Shown here: piece by piece, positions 22,801-36,352 of the stretch
How positions within the stretch are numbered: the stretch's first letter is position 1
How the letters are laid out: every line of letters starts with the position of its first letter
NCBI GenBank assembly: GCA_964057225.1
Contig: OZ059894.1
Span: forward strand, 23,776,476-23,840,475
Reading direction: 5' to 3'
Origin: Auanema rhodensis
Taxonomy: Eukaryota; Nematoda; Chromadorea; Rhabditida; Rhabditidae
DNA length: 64,000 nt
Program-made: the position numbers and the translations under genes
Notes under the pieces: model-generated
Told to the model about the DNA's origin: nothing
What the model saw: only the letters and a program-made list of their open reading frames with translations
Database searches by the model: none

Positions 22801-24560
22801 TTTTCAAAATTAGATTCCCCATGTCCATATTAGTCTAAAAACAAATTTTTATTGATATTGGTGCATGGTAACCATGACTTTGAAATTTACGTGAACTTTA
22901 ATTTATGCTAATTAAATGTACACGTGATGTGCACTTGGTATGTAACTCGCTTCACGTGAAAGATAAAGAGATGCGGTTTTCAAAATTAGATTCCCCATGT
23001 CCATATTAGTCTAAAAACAAATTTTTATTGATATTGGTTCATGGTAACCATGACTTTGAAATTTACGTGAACTTTAATTTATGCTAATTAAATGTACACG
23101 TGATGTGCACTTGGTATGTAACTCGCTTCACGTGAAAGATAAAGAGATGCGGTTTTCAAAATTAGATTCCCCATGTCCATATTAGTCTAAAAACAAATTT
23201 TTATTGATATTGGTGCATGGTAACCATGACTTTGAAATTTACGTGAACTTTAATTTATGCTAATTAAATGTACACGTGATGTGCACTTGGTATGTAACTC
23301 GCTTCACGTGAAAGATAAAGAGATGCGGTTTTCAAAATTAGATTCCCCATGTCCATATTAGTCTAAAAACAAATTTTTATTGATATTGGTTCATGGTAAC
23401 CATGACTTTGAAATTTACGTGAACTTTAATTTATGCTAATTAAATGTACACGTGATGTGCACTTGGTATGTAACTCACTTCACGTGAAAGATAAAGAGAT
23501 GCGGTTTTCAAAATTAGATTCCCCATGTCCATATTAGTCTAAAAACAAATTTTTATTGATATTGGTTCATGGTAACCATGACTTTGAAATTTACGTGAAC
23601 TTTAATTTATGCTAATTAAATGTACACGTGATGTGCACTTGGTATGTAACTCGCTTCACGTGAAAGATAAAGAGATGCGGTTTTCAAAATTAGATTCCCC
23701 ATGTCCATATTAGTCTAAAAACAAATTTTTATTGATATTAATTCATGATAACCATGATTTTGAAATTTACGTGAACTTTAATTTATGCTAATTAAATGTA
23801 CACGTGATGTGCACTTGGTATGTAACTCGCTTCACGTGAAAGATAAAGAGATGCGGTTTTCAAAATTAGATTCCCCATGTCCATATTAGTCTAAAAACAA
23901 ATTTTCATTGATATTGGTGCATGGTAACCATGACTTTGAAATTTACGTGAACTTTAATTTATGCTAATTAAATGTACACGTGATGTGCACTTGGTATGTA
24001 ACTCGCTTCACGTGAAAGATAAAGAGATGCGGTTTTCAAAATTAGATTCCTCATGTCCATATTAGTCTAAAAACAAATTTTTATTGATATTGGTTCATGG
24101 TAACCATGACTTTGAAATTTACGTGAACTTTAATTTATGCTAATTAAATATACACGTGATGTGCACTTGGTATGTAACTCGCTTCACGTGAAAGATAAAG
24201 AGATGCGGTTTTCAAAATTAGATTCCCCATGTCCATATTAGTCTAAAAACAAATTTTTATTGATATTAGTGCATGGTAACCATGACTTTGAAATTTACGT
24301 GAACTTTAATTTATGCTAATTAAATGTACACGTGATGTGCACTTGGTATGTAACTCGCTTCACGTGAAAGATAAAGAGATGCGGTTTTCAAAATTAGATT
24401 CCCCATGTTCATATTAGTCTAAAAACAAATTTTTATTGATATTGGTTCATGGTAACCATGACTTTGAAATTTACGTGAACTTTAATTTATGCTAATTAAA
24501 TGTACACGTGATGTGCACTTGGTATGTAACTCGCTTCACGTGAAAGATAAAGAGATGCGG
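16817..24560. repeat. Mixed block of 44 monomers, two base-63 subtypes
   Basis: All monomers are 176 bp. GTGCAT and GTTCAT subtypes are interspersed with no simple period that I could recognise by eye. The monomers at 17521 and 17697 are identical neighbours sharing CATAGTAG and GCTTTACG. A GAATCCCC/TTAATTC monomer occurs at 18401 and a TTAATTCATGATAACC one near 23737. CATGACTTTGGAATTT monomers start near 21474 and recur to the end of the next block. CTCGC-to-CTTGC changes at a CpG occur near 19956 and 21011. Confidence 0.85.
17521..17872. repeat. Adjacent identical monomer pair
   Basis: Two consecutive 176-bp monomers share private changes CATAGTAG (for CATATTAG) and GCTTTACGTG (for GCTTCACGTG, which removes a CACGTG). 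No other monomer that I noticed has this combination, so this is a very recent single-monomer duplication. Confidence 0.85.
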
Positions 24561-25616
24561 TTTTCAAAAATAGATTCCCCATGTCCATATTAGTCTAAAA
24601 ACAAATTTTTATTGATATTGGTTCATGGTAACCATGACCTTGGAATTTACGTGAACTTTAATTTATGCTAATTAAATGTACACGTGATGTGCACTTGGTA
24701 TGTAACTCGCTTCACGTGAAAGATAAAGAGATGCGGTTTTCAAAATTAGATTCCCCATGTCCATATTAGTCTAAAAACAAATTTTTATTGATATTGGTGC
24801 ATGGTAACCATGACTTTGAAATTTACGTGAACTTTAATTTATGCTAATTAAATGTACACGTGATGTGCACTTGGTATGTAACTCGCTTCACGTGAAAGAT
24901 AAAGAGATGCGGTTTTCAAAATTAGATTCCCCATGTCCATATTAGTCTAAAAACAAATTTTTATTGATATTGGTGCATGGTAACCATGACTTTGAAATTT
25001 ACGTGAACTTTAATTTATGCTAATTAAATGTACACGTGATGTGCACTTGGTATGTAACTCGCTTCACGTGAAAGATAAAGAGATGCGGTTTTCAAAATTA
25101 GATTCCCCATGTCCATATTAGTCTAAAAACAAATTTTTATTGATATTGGTTCATGGTAACCATGACTTTGGAATTTACGTGAACTTTAATTTATGCTAAT
25201 TAAATGTACACGTGATGTGCACTTGGTATGTAACTCGCTTCACGTGAAAGATAAAGAGATGCGGTTTTCCAAATTAGATTCCCCATGTCCATATTAGTCT
25301 AAAAACAAATTTTTATTGATATTGGTGCATGGTAACCATGACTTTGAAATTTACGTGAACTTTAATTTATGCTAATTAAATGTACACGTGATGTGCACTT
25401 GGTATGTAACTCGCTTCACGTGAAAGATAAAGAGATGCGGTTTTCAAAATTAGATTCCCCATGTCCATATTAGTCTAAAAACAAATTTTTATTGATATTG
25501 GTTCATGGTAACCATGACTTTGAAATTTACGTGAACTTTAATTTATGCTAATTAAATGTACACGTGATGTGCACTTGGTATGTAACTCGCTTCACGTGAA
25601 AGATAAAGAGATGCGG
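24561..25616. repeat. Six-monomer segment, copy 1 of 3
   Basis: Order: GACCTTGGAATTT monomer, two GTGCAT monomers, GTTCAT with TTTGGAATTT, TTTTCCAAATT, GTTCAT. The same order appears 1760 bp downstream at 26321-27376 and a further 5280 bp downstream at 31601-32656. Small differences exist, such as CAAAAATAG near 24568 in this copy and AACTTTGATTT near 27296 in the others. Confidence 0.8.
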
Positions 25617-26144
25617 TTTTCAAAATTAGATTCCCCATGTCCATATTAGTCTAAAAACAAATTTTTATTGATATTGGTTCATGGTAACCATGACTTTGAA
25701 ATTTACGTGAACTTTAATTTATGCTAATTAAATGTACACGTGATGTGCACTTGGTATGTAACTCGCTTCACGTGAAAGATAAAGAGATGCGGTTTTCAAA
25801 ATTAAATTTCCCATGTCCATATTAGTCTAAAAACAAATTTTTATTGATATTGGTGCATGGTAACCATGACTTTGAAATTTACGTGAACTTTAATTTATGC
25901 TAATTAAATGTACACGTGATGTGCACTTGGTATGTAACTCGCTTCACGTAAAAGATAAAGAGATGCGGTTTCCAAAATTAGATTCCCCATGTCCATATTA
26001 GTCTAAAAACAAATTTTTATTGATATTGGTGCATGGTAACCATGACTTTGAAATTTACGTGAACTTTAATTTATGCTAATTAAATGTACACGTGATGTGC
26101 ACTTGGTATGTAACTCGCTTCACGTGAAAGATAAAGAGATACGG
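25089..26144. repeat. Six-monomer segment duplicated at 29665-30720
   Basis: Comparing positions 4576 bp (26 monomers) apart, this segment matches 29665-30720, including TTTGGAATTT, TTTTCCAAATT, ATTAAATTTC (25801 and 30377), CACGTAAAAG and GGTTTCC. I saw about two mismatches, one of them GTCCAT versus GTACAT in the last monomer. Matching stops on both sides at monomer scale. Confidence 0.8.
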
Positions 26145-28608
26145 TTTTCAAAATTAGATTCCCCATGTCCATATTAGTCTAAAAACAAATTTTTATTGAT
26201 ATTAGTGCATGGTAACCATGACTTTGAAATTTACGTGAACTTTAATTTATGCTAATTAAATGTACACGTGATGTGCACTTGGTATGTAACTCGCTTCACG
26301 TGAAAGATAAAGAGATGCGGTTTTCAAAATTAGATTCCCCATGTCCATATTAGTCTAAAAACAAATTTTTATTGATATTGGTTCATGGTAACCATGACCT
26401 TGGAATTTACGTGAACTTTAATTTATGCTAATTAAATGTACACGTGATGTGCACTTGGTATGTAACTCGCTTCACGTGAAAGATAAAGAGATGCGGTTTT
26501 CAAAATTAGATTCCCCATGTCCATATTAGTCTAAAAACAAATTTTTATTGATATTGGTGCATGGTAACCATGACTTTGAAATTTACGTGAACTTTAATTT
26601 ATGCTAATTAAATGTACACGTGATGTGCACTTGGTATGTAACTCGCTTCACGTGAAAGATAAAGAGATGCGGTTTTCAAAATTAGATTCCCCATGTCCAT
26701 ATTAGTCTAAAAACAAATTTTTATTGATATTGGTGCATGGTAACCATGACTTTGAAATTTACGTGAACTTTAATTTATGCTAATTAAATGTACACGTGAT
26801 GTGCACTTGGTATGTAACTCGCTTCACGTGAAAGATAAAGAGATGCGGTTTTCAAAATTAGATTCCCCATGTCCATATTAGTCTAAAAACAAATTTTTAT
26901 TGATATTGGTTCATGGTAACCATGACTTTGGAATTTACGTGAACTTTAATTTATGCTAATTAAATGTACACGTGATGTGCACTTGGTATGTAACTCGCTT
27001 CACGTGAAAGATAAAGAGATGCGGTTTTCCAAATTAGATTCCCCATGTCCATATTAGTCTAAAAACAAATTTTTATTGATATTGGTGCATGGTAACCATG
27101 ACTTTGAAATTTACGTGAACTTTAATTTATGCTAATTAAATGTACACGTGATGTGCACTTGGTATGTAACTCGCTTCACGTGAAAGATAAAGAGATGCGG
27201 TTTTCAAAATTAGATTCCCCATGTCCATATTAGTCTAAAAACAAATTTTTATTGATATTGGTTCATGGTAACCATGACTTTGAAATTTACGTGAACTTTG
27301 ATTTATGCTAATTAAATGTACACGTGATGTGCACTTGGTATGTAACTCGCTTCACGTGAAAGATAAAGAGATGCGGTTTTCAAAATTAGATTCCCCATGT
27401 CCATATTAGTCTAAAAACAAATTTTTATTGATATTGGTGCATGGTAACCATGACTTTGAAATTTACGTGAACTTTAATTTATGCTAATTAAATGTACACG
27501 TGATGTGCACTTGGTATGTAACTCGCTTCACGTGAAAGATAAAGAGATGCAGTTTTCAAAATTAGATTCCCCATGTACATATTAGTCTAAAAACAAATTT
27601 TTATTGATATTGGTGCATGGTAACCATGACTTTGAAATTTACGTGAACTTTAATTTATGCTAATTAAATGTACACGTGATGTGCACTTGGTATGTAACTC
27701 GCTTCACGTGAAAGATAAAGAGATGCGGTTTTCAAAATTAGATTCCCCATGTCCATATTAGTCTAAAAACAAATTTTTATTGATATTGGTGCATGGTAAC
27801 CATGACTTTGAAATTTACGTGAACTTTAATTTATGCTAATTAAATGTACACGTGATGTGCACTTGGTATGTAACTCGCTTCACGTGAAAGATAAAGAGAT
27901 GCGGTTTTCAAAATTAGATTCCCCATGTCCATATTAGTCTAAAAACAAATTTTTATTGATATTGGTTCATGGTAACCATGACTTTGAAATTTACGTGAAC
28001 TTTAATTTATGCTAATTAATTGTACACGTGATGTGCACTTGGTATGTAACTCGCTTCACGTGAAAGATAAAGAGATGCGGTTTTCAAAATTAGATTCCCT
28101 ATGTCCATGTTAGTCTAAAAACAAATTTTTATTGATATTGGTTCATGGTAACCATGACTTTGAAATTTACGTGAACTTTGATTTATGCTAATTAAATGTA
28201 CACGTGATGTGCACTTGGTATGTAACTCGCTTCACGTGAAAGATAAAGAGATGCGGTTTTCAAAATAAGATTCCCCATGTCCATATTAGTCTAAAAACAA
28301 ATTTTTATTGATATTGGTGCATGGTAACCATGACTTTGAAATTTACGTGAACTTTAATTTATGCTAATTAAATGTACACGTTATGTGCACTTGGTATGTA
28401 ACTCGCTTCACGTGAAAGATAAAGAGATGCGGTTTTCAAAATTAGATTCCCCATGTCCATATTAGTCTAAAAACAAATTTTTATTGATATTGGTGCATGG
28501 TAACCATGACTTTGAAATTTACGTGAACTTTAATTTATGCTAATTAAATGTACACGTGATGTGCACTTGGTATGTAACTCGCTTCACGTGAAAGATAAAG
28601 AGATGCGG
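25969..28608. repeat. 15-monomer (2640-bp) duplicated block, copy 1
   Basis: Compared line by line with 31249-33888, exactly 5280 bp (30 monomers) downstream, I count four mismatches in 2640 bp (at 25972, 26141, about 27216 and 28382). Shared rare variants include TTAGTGC, GACCTTGG, GATGCAG with GTACAT, TTAATTG, CCCTATGTCCATGTT and AATAAGATT. Ordinary monomers in the window differ from each other far more than this, so the duplication is recent and moved many monomers at once. Confidence 0.88.
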
Positions 28609-31248
28609 TTTTCAAAATTAGATTCCCCATGTCCATATTAGTCTAAAAACAAATTTTTATTGATATTGGTTCATGGTAACCATGACTTTGGAATTTACGT
28701 GAACTTTAATTTATGCTAATTAAATGTACACGTGATGTGCACTTGGTATGTAACTCGCTTCACGTGAAAGATAAAGAGATGCGGTTTTCCAAATTAGATT
28801 CCCCATGTCCATATTAGTCTAAAAACAAATTTTTATTGATATTGGTGCATGGTAACCATGACTTTGAAATTTACGTGAACTTTAATTTATGCTAATTAAA
28901 TGTACACGTGATGTGCACTTGGTATGTAACTCGCTTCACGTGAAAGATAAAGAGATGCGGTTTTCAAAATTAGATTCCCCATGTCCATATTAGTCTAAAA
29001 ACAAATTTTTATTGATATTGGTTCATGGTAACCATGACTTTGAAATTTACGTGAACTTTAATTTATGCTAATTAAATGTACACGTGATGTGCACTTGGTA
29101 TGTAACTCGCTTCACGTGAAAGATAAAGAGATGCGGTTTTCAAAATTAGATTCCCCATGTCCATATTAGTCTAAAAACAAATTTTTATTGATATTGGTTC
29201 ATGGTAACCATGACTTTGGAATTTACGTGAACTTTAATTTATGCTAATTAAATGTACACGTGATGTGCACTTGGTATGTAACTCGCTTCACGTGAAAGAT
29301 AAAGAGATGCGGTTTTCCAAATTAGATTCCCCATGTCCATATTAGTCTAAAAACAAATTTTTATTGATATTGGTGCATGGTAACCATGACTTTGGAATTT
29401 ACGTGAACTTTAATTTATGCTAATTAAATGTACACGTGATGTGCACTTGGTATGTAACTCGCTTCACGTGAAAGATAAAGAGATGCGGTTTTCCAAATTA
29501 GATTCCCCATGTCCATATTAGTCTAAAAACAAATTTTTATTGATATTGGTGCATGGTAACCATGACTTTGAAATTTACGTGAACTTTAATTTATGCTAAT
29601 TAAATGTACACGTGATGTGCACTTGGTATGTAACTCGCTTCACGTGAAAGATAAAGAGATGCGGTTTTCAAAATTAGATTCCCCATGTCCATATTAGTCT
29701 AAAAACAAATTTTTATTGATATTGGTTCATGGTAACCATGACTTTGGAATTTACGTGAACTTTAATTTATGCTAATTAAATGTACACGTGATGTGCACTT
29801 GGTATGTAACTCGCTTCACGTGAAAGATAAAGAGATGCGGTTTTCCAAATTAGATTCCCCATGTCCATATTAGTCTAAAAACAAATTTTTATTGATATTG
29901 GTGCATGGTAACCATGACTTTGAAATTTACGTGAACTTTAATTTATGCTAATTAAATGTACACGTGATGTGCACTTGGTATGTAACTCGCTTCACGTGAA
30001 AGATAAAGAGATGCGGTTTTCAAAATTAGATTCCCCATGTCCATATTAGTCTAAAAACAAATTTTTATTGATATTGGTTCATGGTAACCATGACTTTGAA
30101 ATTTACGTGAACTTTAATTTATGCTAATTAAATGTACACGTGATGTGCACTTGGTATGTAACTCGCTTCACGTGAAAGATAAAGAGATGCGGTTTTCAAA
30201 ATTAGATTCCCCATGTCCATATTAGTCTAAAAACAAATTTTTATTGATATTGGTTCATGGTAACCATGACTTTGAAATTTACGTGAACTTTAATTTATGC
30301 TAATTAAATGTACACGTGATGTGCACTTGGTATGTAACTCGCTTCACGTGAAAGATAAAGAGATGCGGTTTTCAAAATTAAATTTCCCATGTCCATATTA
30401 GTCTAAAAACAAATTTTTATTGATATTGGTGCATGGTAACCATGACTTTGAAATTTACGTGAACTTTAATTTATGCTAATTAAATGTACACGTGATGTGC
30501 ACTTGGTATGTAACTCGCTTCACGTAAAAGATAAAGAGATGCGGTTTCCAAAATTAGATTCCCCATGTACATATTAGTCTAAAAACAAATTTTTATTGAT
30601 ATTGGTGCATGGTAACCATGACTTTGAAATTTACGTGAACTTTAATTTATGCTAATTAAATGTACACGTGATGTGCACTTGGTATGTAACTCGCTTCACG
30701 TGAAAGATAAAGAGATGCGGTTTTCAAAATTAGATTCCCCATGTCCATATTAGTCTAAAAACAAATTTTTATTGATATTGGTGCATGGTAACCATGACTT
30801 TGAAATTTACGTGAACTTTAATTTATGCTAATTAAATGTACACGTGATGTGCACTTGGTATGTAACTCGCTTCACGTGAAAGATAAAGAGATGCGGTTTT
30901 CAAAATTAGATTCCCCATGTCCATATTAGTCTAAAAACAAATTTTTATTGATATTGGTTCATGGTAACCATGACTTTGAAATTTACATGACCTTTAATTT
31001 ATGCTAATTAATTGTACACGTGATGTGCACTTGGTATGTAACTCGCTTCACGTGAACGATAAAGAGATGCGGTTTTCAAAATTAGATTCCCCATGTACAT
31101 ATTAGTCTAAAAACAAATTTTTATTGATATTGGTGCATGGTAACCATGACTTTGAAATTTACGTGAACTTTAATTTATGCTAATTAAATGTACACGTGAT
31201 GTGCACTTGGTATGTAACTCGCTTCACGTAAAAGATAAAGAGATGCGG
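28609..31248. repeat. Mixed monomers between the two 2640-bp copies
   Basis: Fifteen monomers, again of TTTGGAATTT/TTTTCCAAATT/GTTCAT types. It includes the second copy of the six-monomer segment (29665-30720). The monomer at 30897 is unusually diverged (TTTACATGACC, TTAATTG, GTGAACGAT), and three monomers (30721-31248) separate the two duplicated segments. Confidence 0.8.
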
Positions 31249-33888
31249 TTTTCAAAATTAGATTCCCCATGTCCATATTAGTCTAAAAACAAATTTTTAT
31301 TGATATTGGTGCATGGTAACCATGACTTTGAAATTTACGTGAACTTTAATTTATGCTAATTAAATGTACACGTGATGTGCACTTGGTATGTAACTCGCTT
31401 CACGTGAAAGATAAAGAGATGCGGTTTTCAAAATTAGATTCCCCATGTCCATATTAGTCTAAAAACAAATTTTTATTGATATTAGTGCATGGTAACCATG
31501 ACTTTGAAATTTACGTGAACTTTAATTTATGCTAATTAAATGTACACGTGATGTGCACTTGGTATGTAACTCGCTTCACGTGAAAGATAAAGAGATGCGG
31601 TTTTCAAAATTAGATTCCCCATGTCCATATTAGTCTAAAAACAAATTTTTATTGATATTGGTTCATGGTAACCATGACCTTGGAATTTACGTGAACTTTA
31701 ATTTATGCTAATTAAATGTACACGTGATGTGCACTTGGTATGTAACTCGCTTCACGTGAAAGATAAAGAGATGCGGTTTTCAAAATTAGATTCCCCATGT
31801 CCATATTAGTCTAAAAACAAATTTTTATTGATATTGGTGCATGGTAACCATGACTTTGAAATTTACGTGAACTTTAATTTATGCTAATTAAATGTACACG
31901 TGATGTGCACTTGGTATGTAACTCGCTTCACGTGAAAGATAAAGAGATGCGGTTTTCAAAATTAGATTCCCCATGTCCATATTAGTCTAAAAACAAATTT
32001 TTATTGATATTGGTGCATGGTAACCATGACTTTGAAATTTACGTGAACTTTAATTTATGCTAATTAAATGTACACGTGATGTGCACTTGGTATGTAACTC
32101 GCTTCACGTGAAAGATAAAGAGATGCGGTTTTCAAAATTAGATTCCCCATGTCCATATTAGTCTAAAAACAAATTTTTATTGATATTGGTTCATGGTAAC
32201 CATGACTTTGGAATTTACGTGAACTTTAATTTATGCTAATTAAATGTACACGTGATGTGCACTTGGTATGTAACTCGCTTCACGTGAAAGATAAAGAGAT
32301 GCGGTTTTCCAAATTAGATTCCCCATGTCCATATTAGTCTAAAAACAAATTTTTATTGATATTGGTGCATGGTAACCATGACTTTGAAATTTACGTGAAC
32401 TTTAATTTATGCTAATTAAATGTACACGTGATGTGCACTTGGTATGTAACTCGCTTCACGTGAAAGATAAAGAGATGCGGTTTTTAAAATTAGATTCCCC
32501 ATGTCCATATTAGTCTAAAAACAAATTTTTATTGATATTGGTTCATGGTAACCATGACTTTGAAATTTACGTGAACTTTGATTTATGCTAATTAAATGTA
32601 CACGTGATGTGCACTTGGTATGTAACTCGCTTCACGTGAAAGATAAAGAGATGCGGTTTTCAAAATTAGATTCCCCATGTCCATATTAGTCTAAAAACAA
32701 ATTTTTATTGATATTGGTGCATGGTAACCATGACTTTGAAATTTACGTGAACTTTAATTTATGCTAATTAAATGTACACGTGATGTGCACTTGGTATGTA
32801 ACTCGCTTCACGTGAAAGATAAAGAGATGCAGTTTTCAAAATTAGATTCCCCATGTACATATTAGTCTAAAAACAAATTTTTATTGATATTGGTGCATGG
32901 TAACCATGACTTTGAAATTTACGTGAACTTTAATTTATGCTAATTAAATGTACACGTGATGTGCACTTGGTATGTAACTCGCTTCACGTGAAAGATAAAG
33001 AGATGCGGTTTTCAAAATTAGATTCCCCATGTCCATATTAGTCTAAAAACAAATTTTTATTGATATTGGTGCATGGTAACCATGACTTTGAAATTTACGT
33101 GAACTTTAATTTATGCTAATTAAATGTACACGTGATGTGCACTTGGTATGTAACTCGCTTCACGTGAAAGATAAAGAGATGCGGTTTTCAAAATTAGATT
33201 CCCCATGTCCATATTAGTCTAAAAACAAATTTTTATTGATATTGGTTCATGGTAACCATGACTTTGAAATTTACGTGAACTTTAATTTATGCTAATTAAT
33301 TGTACACGTGATGTGCACTTGGTATGTAACTCGCTTCACGTGAAAGATAAAGAGATGCGGTTTTCAAAATTAGATTCCCTATGTCCATGTTAGTCTAAAA
33401 ACAAATTTTTATTGATATTGGTTCATGGTAACCATGACTTTGAAATTTACGTGAACTTTGATTTATGCTAATTAAATGTACACGTGATGTGCACTTGGTA
33501 TGTAACTCGCTTCACGTGAAAGATAAAGAGATGCGGTTTTCAAAATAAGATTCCCCATGTCCATATTAGTCTAAAAACAAATTTTTATTGATATTGGTGC
33601 ATGGTAACCATGACTTTGAAATTTACGTGAACTTTAATTTATGCTAATTAAATGTACACGTGATGTGCACTTGGTATGTAACTCGCTTCACGTGAAAGAT
33701 AAAGAGATGCGGTTTTCAAAATTAGATTCCCCATGTCCATATTAGTCTAAAAACAAATTTTTATTGATATTGGTGCATGGTAACCATGACTTTGAAATTT
33801 ACGTGAACTTTAATTTATGCTAATTAAATGTACACGTGATGTGCACTTGGTATGTAACTCGCTTCACGTGAAAGATAAAGAGATGCGG
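31249..33888. repeat. 15-monomer (2640-bp) duplicated block, copy 2
   Basis: Near-identical to 25969-28608 (four mismatches by eye). It differs by GTTTTTAAAA near 32485 and by having the normal CGTGATG near 33661 where copy 1 has CGTTATG. After 33888 the copies part: copy 2 continues into the GTTTACAAAATT trimer block, copy 1 into a TTTGGAATTT monomer. Confidence 0.88.
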
Positions 33889-35120
33889 TTTACAAAATTA
33901 GATTCCCCATGTCCATATTAGTCTAAAAACAAATTTTTATTGATATTGGTTCATGGTAACCATGACTTTGAAATTTACGTGAACTTTGATTTATGCTAAT
34001 TAAATGTACACGTGATGTGCACTTGGTATGTAACTCGCTTCACGTGAAAGATAAAGAGATGCGGTTTTCAAAATTAGATTCCCCATGTCCATATTAGTCT
34101 AAAAACAAATTTTTATTGATATTGGTGCATGCTAACCATGTCTTTGAAATTTACGTGAACTTTAATTTATGCTAATTAAATGTACACGTGATGTGCACTT
34201 GGTATGTAACTCGCTTCACGTGAAAGATAAAGAGATGCAGTTTTCAAAATTAGATTCCCCATGTACATATTAGTCTAAAAACAAATTTTTATTGATATTG
34301 GTTCATGGTAACCATGACTTTGAAATTTACGTGAACTTTAATTTATGCTAATTAAATGTACACGTGATGTGCACTTGGTATGTAACTCGCTTCACGTGAA
34401 AGATAAAGAGATGCGGTTTACAAAATTAGATTCCCCATGTCCATATTAGTCTAAAAACAAATTTTTATTGATATTGGTTCATGGTAACCATGACTTTGAA
34501 ATTTACGTGAACTTTGATTTATGCTAATTAAATGTACACGTGATGTGCACTTGGTATGTAACTCGCTTCACGTGAAAGATAAAGAGATGCGGTTTTCAAA
34601 ATTAGATTCCCCATGTCCATATTAGTCTAAAAACAAATTTTTATTGATATTGGTGCATGCTAACCATGTCTTTGAAATTTACGTGAACTTTAATTTATGC
34701 TAATTAAATGTACACGTGATGTGCACTTGGTATGTAACTCGCTTCACGTGAAAGATAAAGAGATGCAGTTTTCAAAATTAGATTCCCCATGTACATATTA
34801 GTCTAAAAACAAATTTTTATTGATATTGGTTCATGGTAACCATGACTTTGAAATTTACGTGAACTTTAATTTATGCTAATTAAATGTACACGTGATGTGC
34901 ACTTGGTATGTAACTCGCTTCACGTGAAAGATAAAGAGATGCGGTTTACAAAATTAGATTCCCCATGTCCATATTAGTCTAAAAACAAATTTTTATTGAT
35001 ATTGGTTCATGGTAACCATGACTTTGAAATTTACGTGAACTTTGATTTATGCTAATTAAATGTACACGTGATGTGCACTTGGTATGTAACTCGCTTCACG
35101 TGAAAGATAAAGAGATGCGG
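33889..35120. repeat. 3-monomer higher-order repeat, 528 bp
   Basis: Order: GTTTACAAAATT with AACTTTGATTT; CATGCTAACCATGTCTTTG; GATGCAG with GTACAT. Copies are 33889-34416, 34417-34944 and one further monomer 34945-35120. They look identical. CATGCTAACC breaks the 13-bp dyad and its GGTNACC site in the middle monomer of every trimer. Confidence 0.9.
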
Positions 35121-36352
35121 TTTTCAAAATTAGATTCCCCATGTCCATATTAGTCTAAAAACAAATTTTTATTGATATTGGTGCATGGTAACCATGACTT
35201 TGAAATTTACGTGAACTTTGATTTATGCTAATTAAATGTACACGTGATATGCACTTGGTATGTAACTCGCTTCACGTGAAAGATAAAGAGATGCGGTTTT
35301 CAAAATTAGATTCCCCATGTCCATATTAGTCTAAAAACAAATTTTTATTGATATTGGTGCATGTTAACCATGACTTTGAAATTTACGTGAACTTTAATTT
35401 ATGCTAATTAAATGTACACGTGATGTGCACTTGGTATGTAACTTGCTTCACGTGAAAGATAAAGTGATGCGGTTTTCAAAATTAGATTCCCCATGTCCAT
35501 ATTAGTCTAAAAACAAATTTTTATTGATATTGGTTCATGGTAACCATGACTTTGAAATTTACGTGAACTTTAATTTATGCTAATTAAATGTACACGTGAT
35601 GTGCACTTGGTATGTAACTCGCTTCACGTGAAAGATAAAGAGATGCGGTTTTCAAAATTTGATTCCCCATGTCCATATTAGTCTAAAAACAAATTTTTAT
35701 TGATATTGGTTCATGGTAACCATGACTTTGAAATTTACGTGAACTTTAATTTATGCTAATTAAATGTACACGTGATGTGCACTTGGTATGTAACTCGCTT
35801 CACGTGAAAGATAAAGAGATGCGGTTTACAAAATTAGATTCCCCATGTCCATATTAGTCTAAAAACAAATTTTTATTGATATTGGTTCATGGTAACCATG
35901 ACTTTGAAATTTACGTGAACTTTGATTTATGCTAATTAAATGTACACGTGATGTGCACTTGGTATGTAACTCGCTTCACGTGAAAGATAAAGAGATGCGG
36001 TTTTCAAAATTAGATTCCCCATGTCCATATTAGTCTAAAAACAAATTTTTATTGATATTGGTGCATGCTAACCATGTCTTTGAAATTTACGTGAACTTTA
36101 ATTTATGCTAATTAAATGTACACGTGATGTGCACTTGGTATGTAACTCGCTTCACGTGAAAGATAAAGAGATGCAGTTTTCAAAATTAGATTCCCCATGT
36201 ACATATTAGTCTAAAAACAAATTTTTATTGATATTGGTTCATGGTAACCATGACTTTGAAATTTACGTGAACTTTAATTTATGCTAATTAAATGTACACG
36301 TGATGTGCACTTGGTATGTAACTCGCTTCACGTGAAAGATAAAGAGATGCGG
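35121..36352. repeat. Four mixed monomers plus another 528-bp trimer copy
   Basis: Four monomers (35121-35824) carry private changes: GTGATATGCAC near 35246, CATGTTAACC near 35361, CTTGC and AAAGTGATG near 35444-35465, and AAATTTGATT at 35649. Then 35825-36352 is a further copy of the trimer, 1408 bp (8 monomers) downstream of the second copy. Confidence 0.85.
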
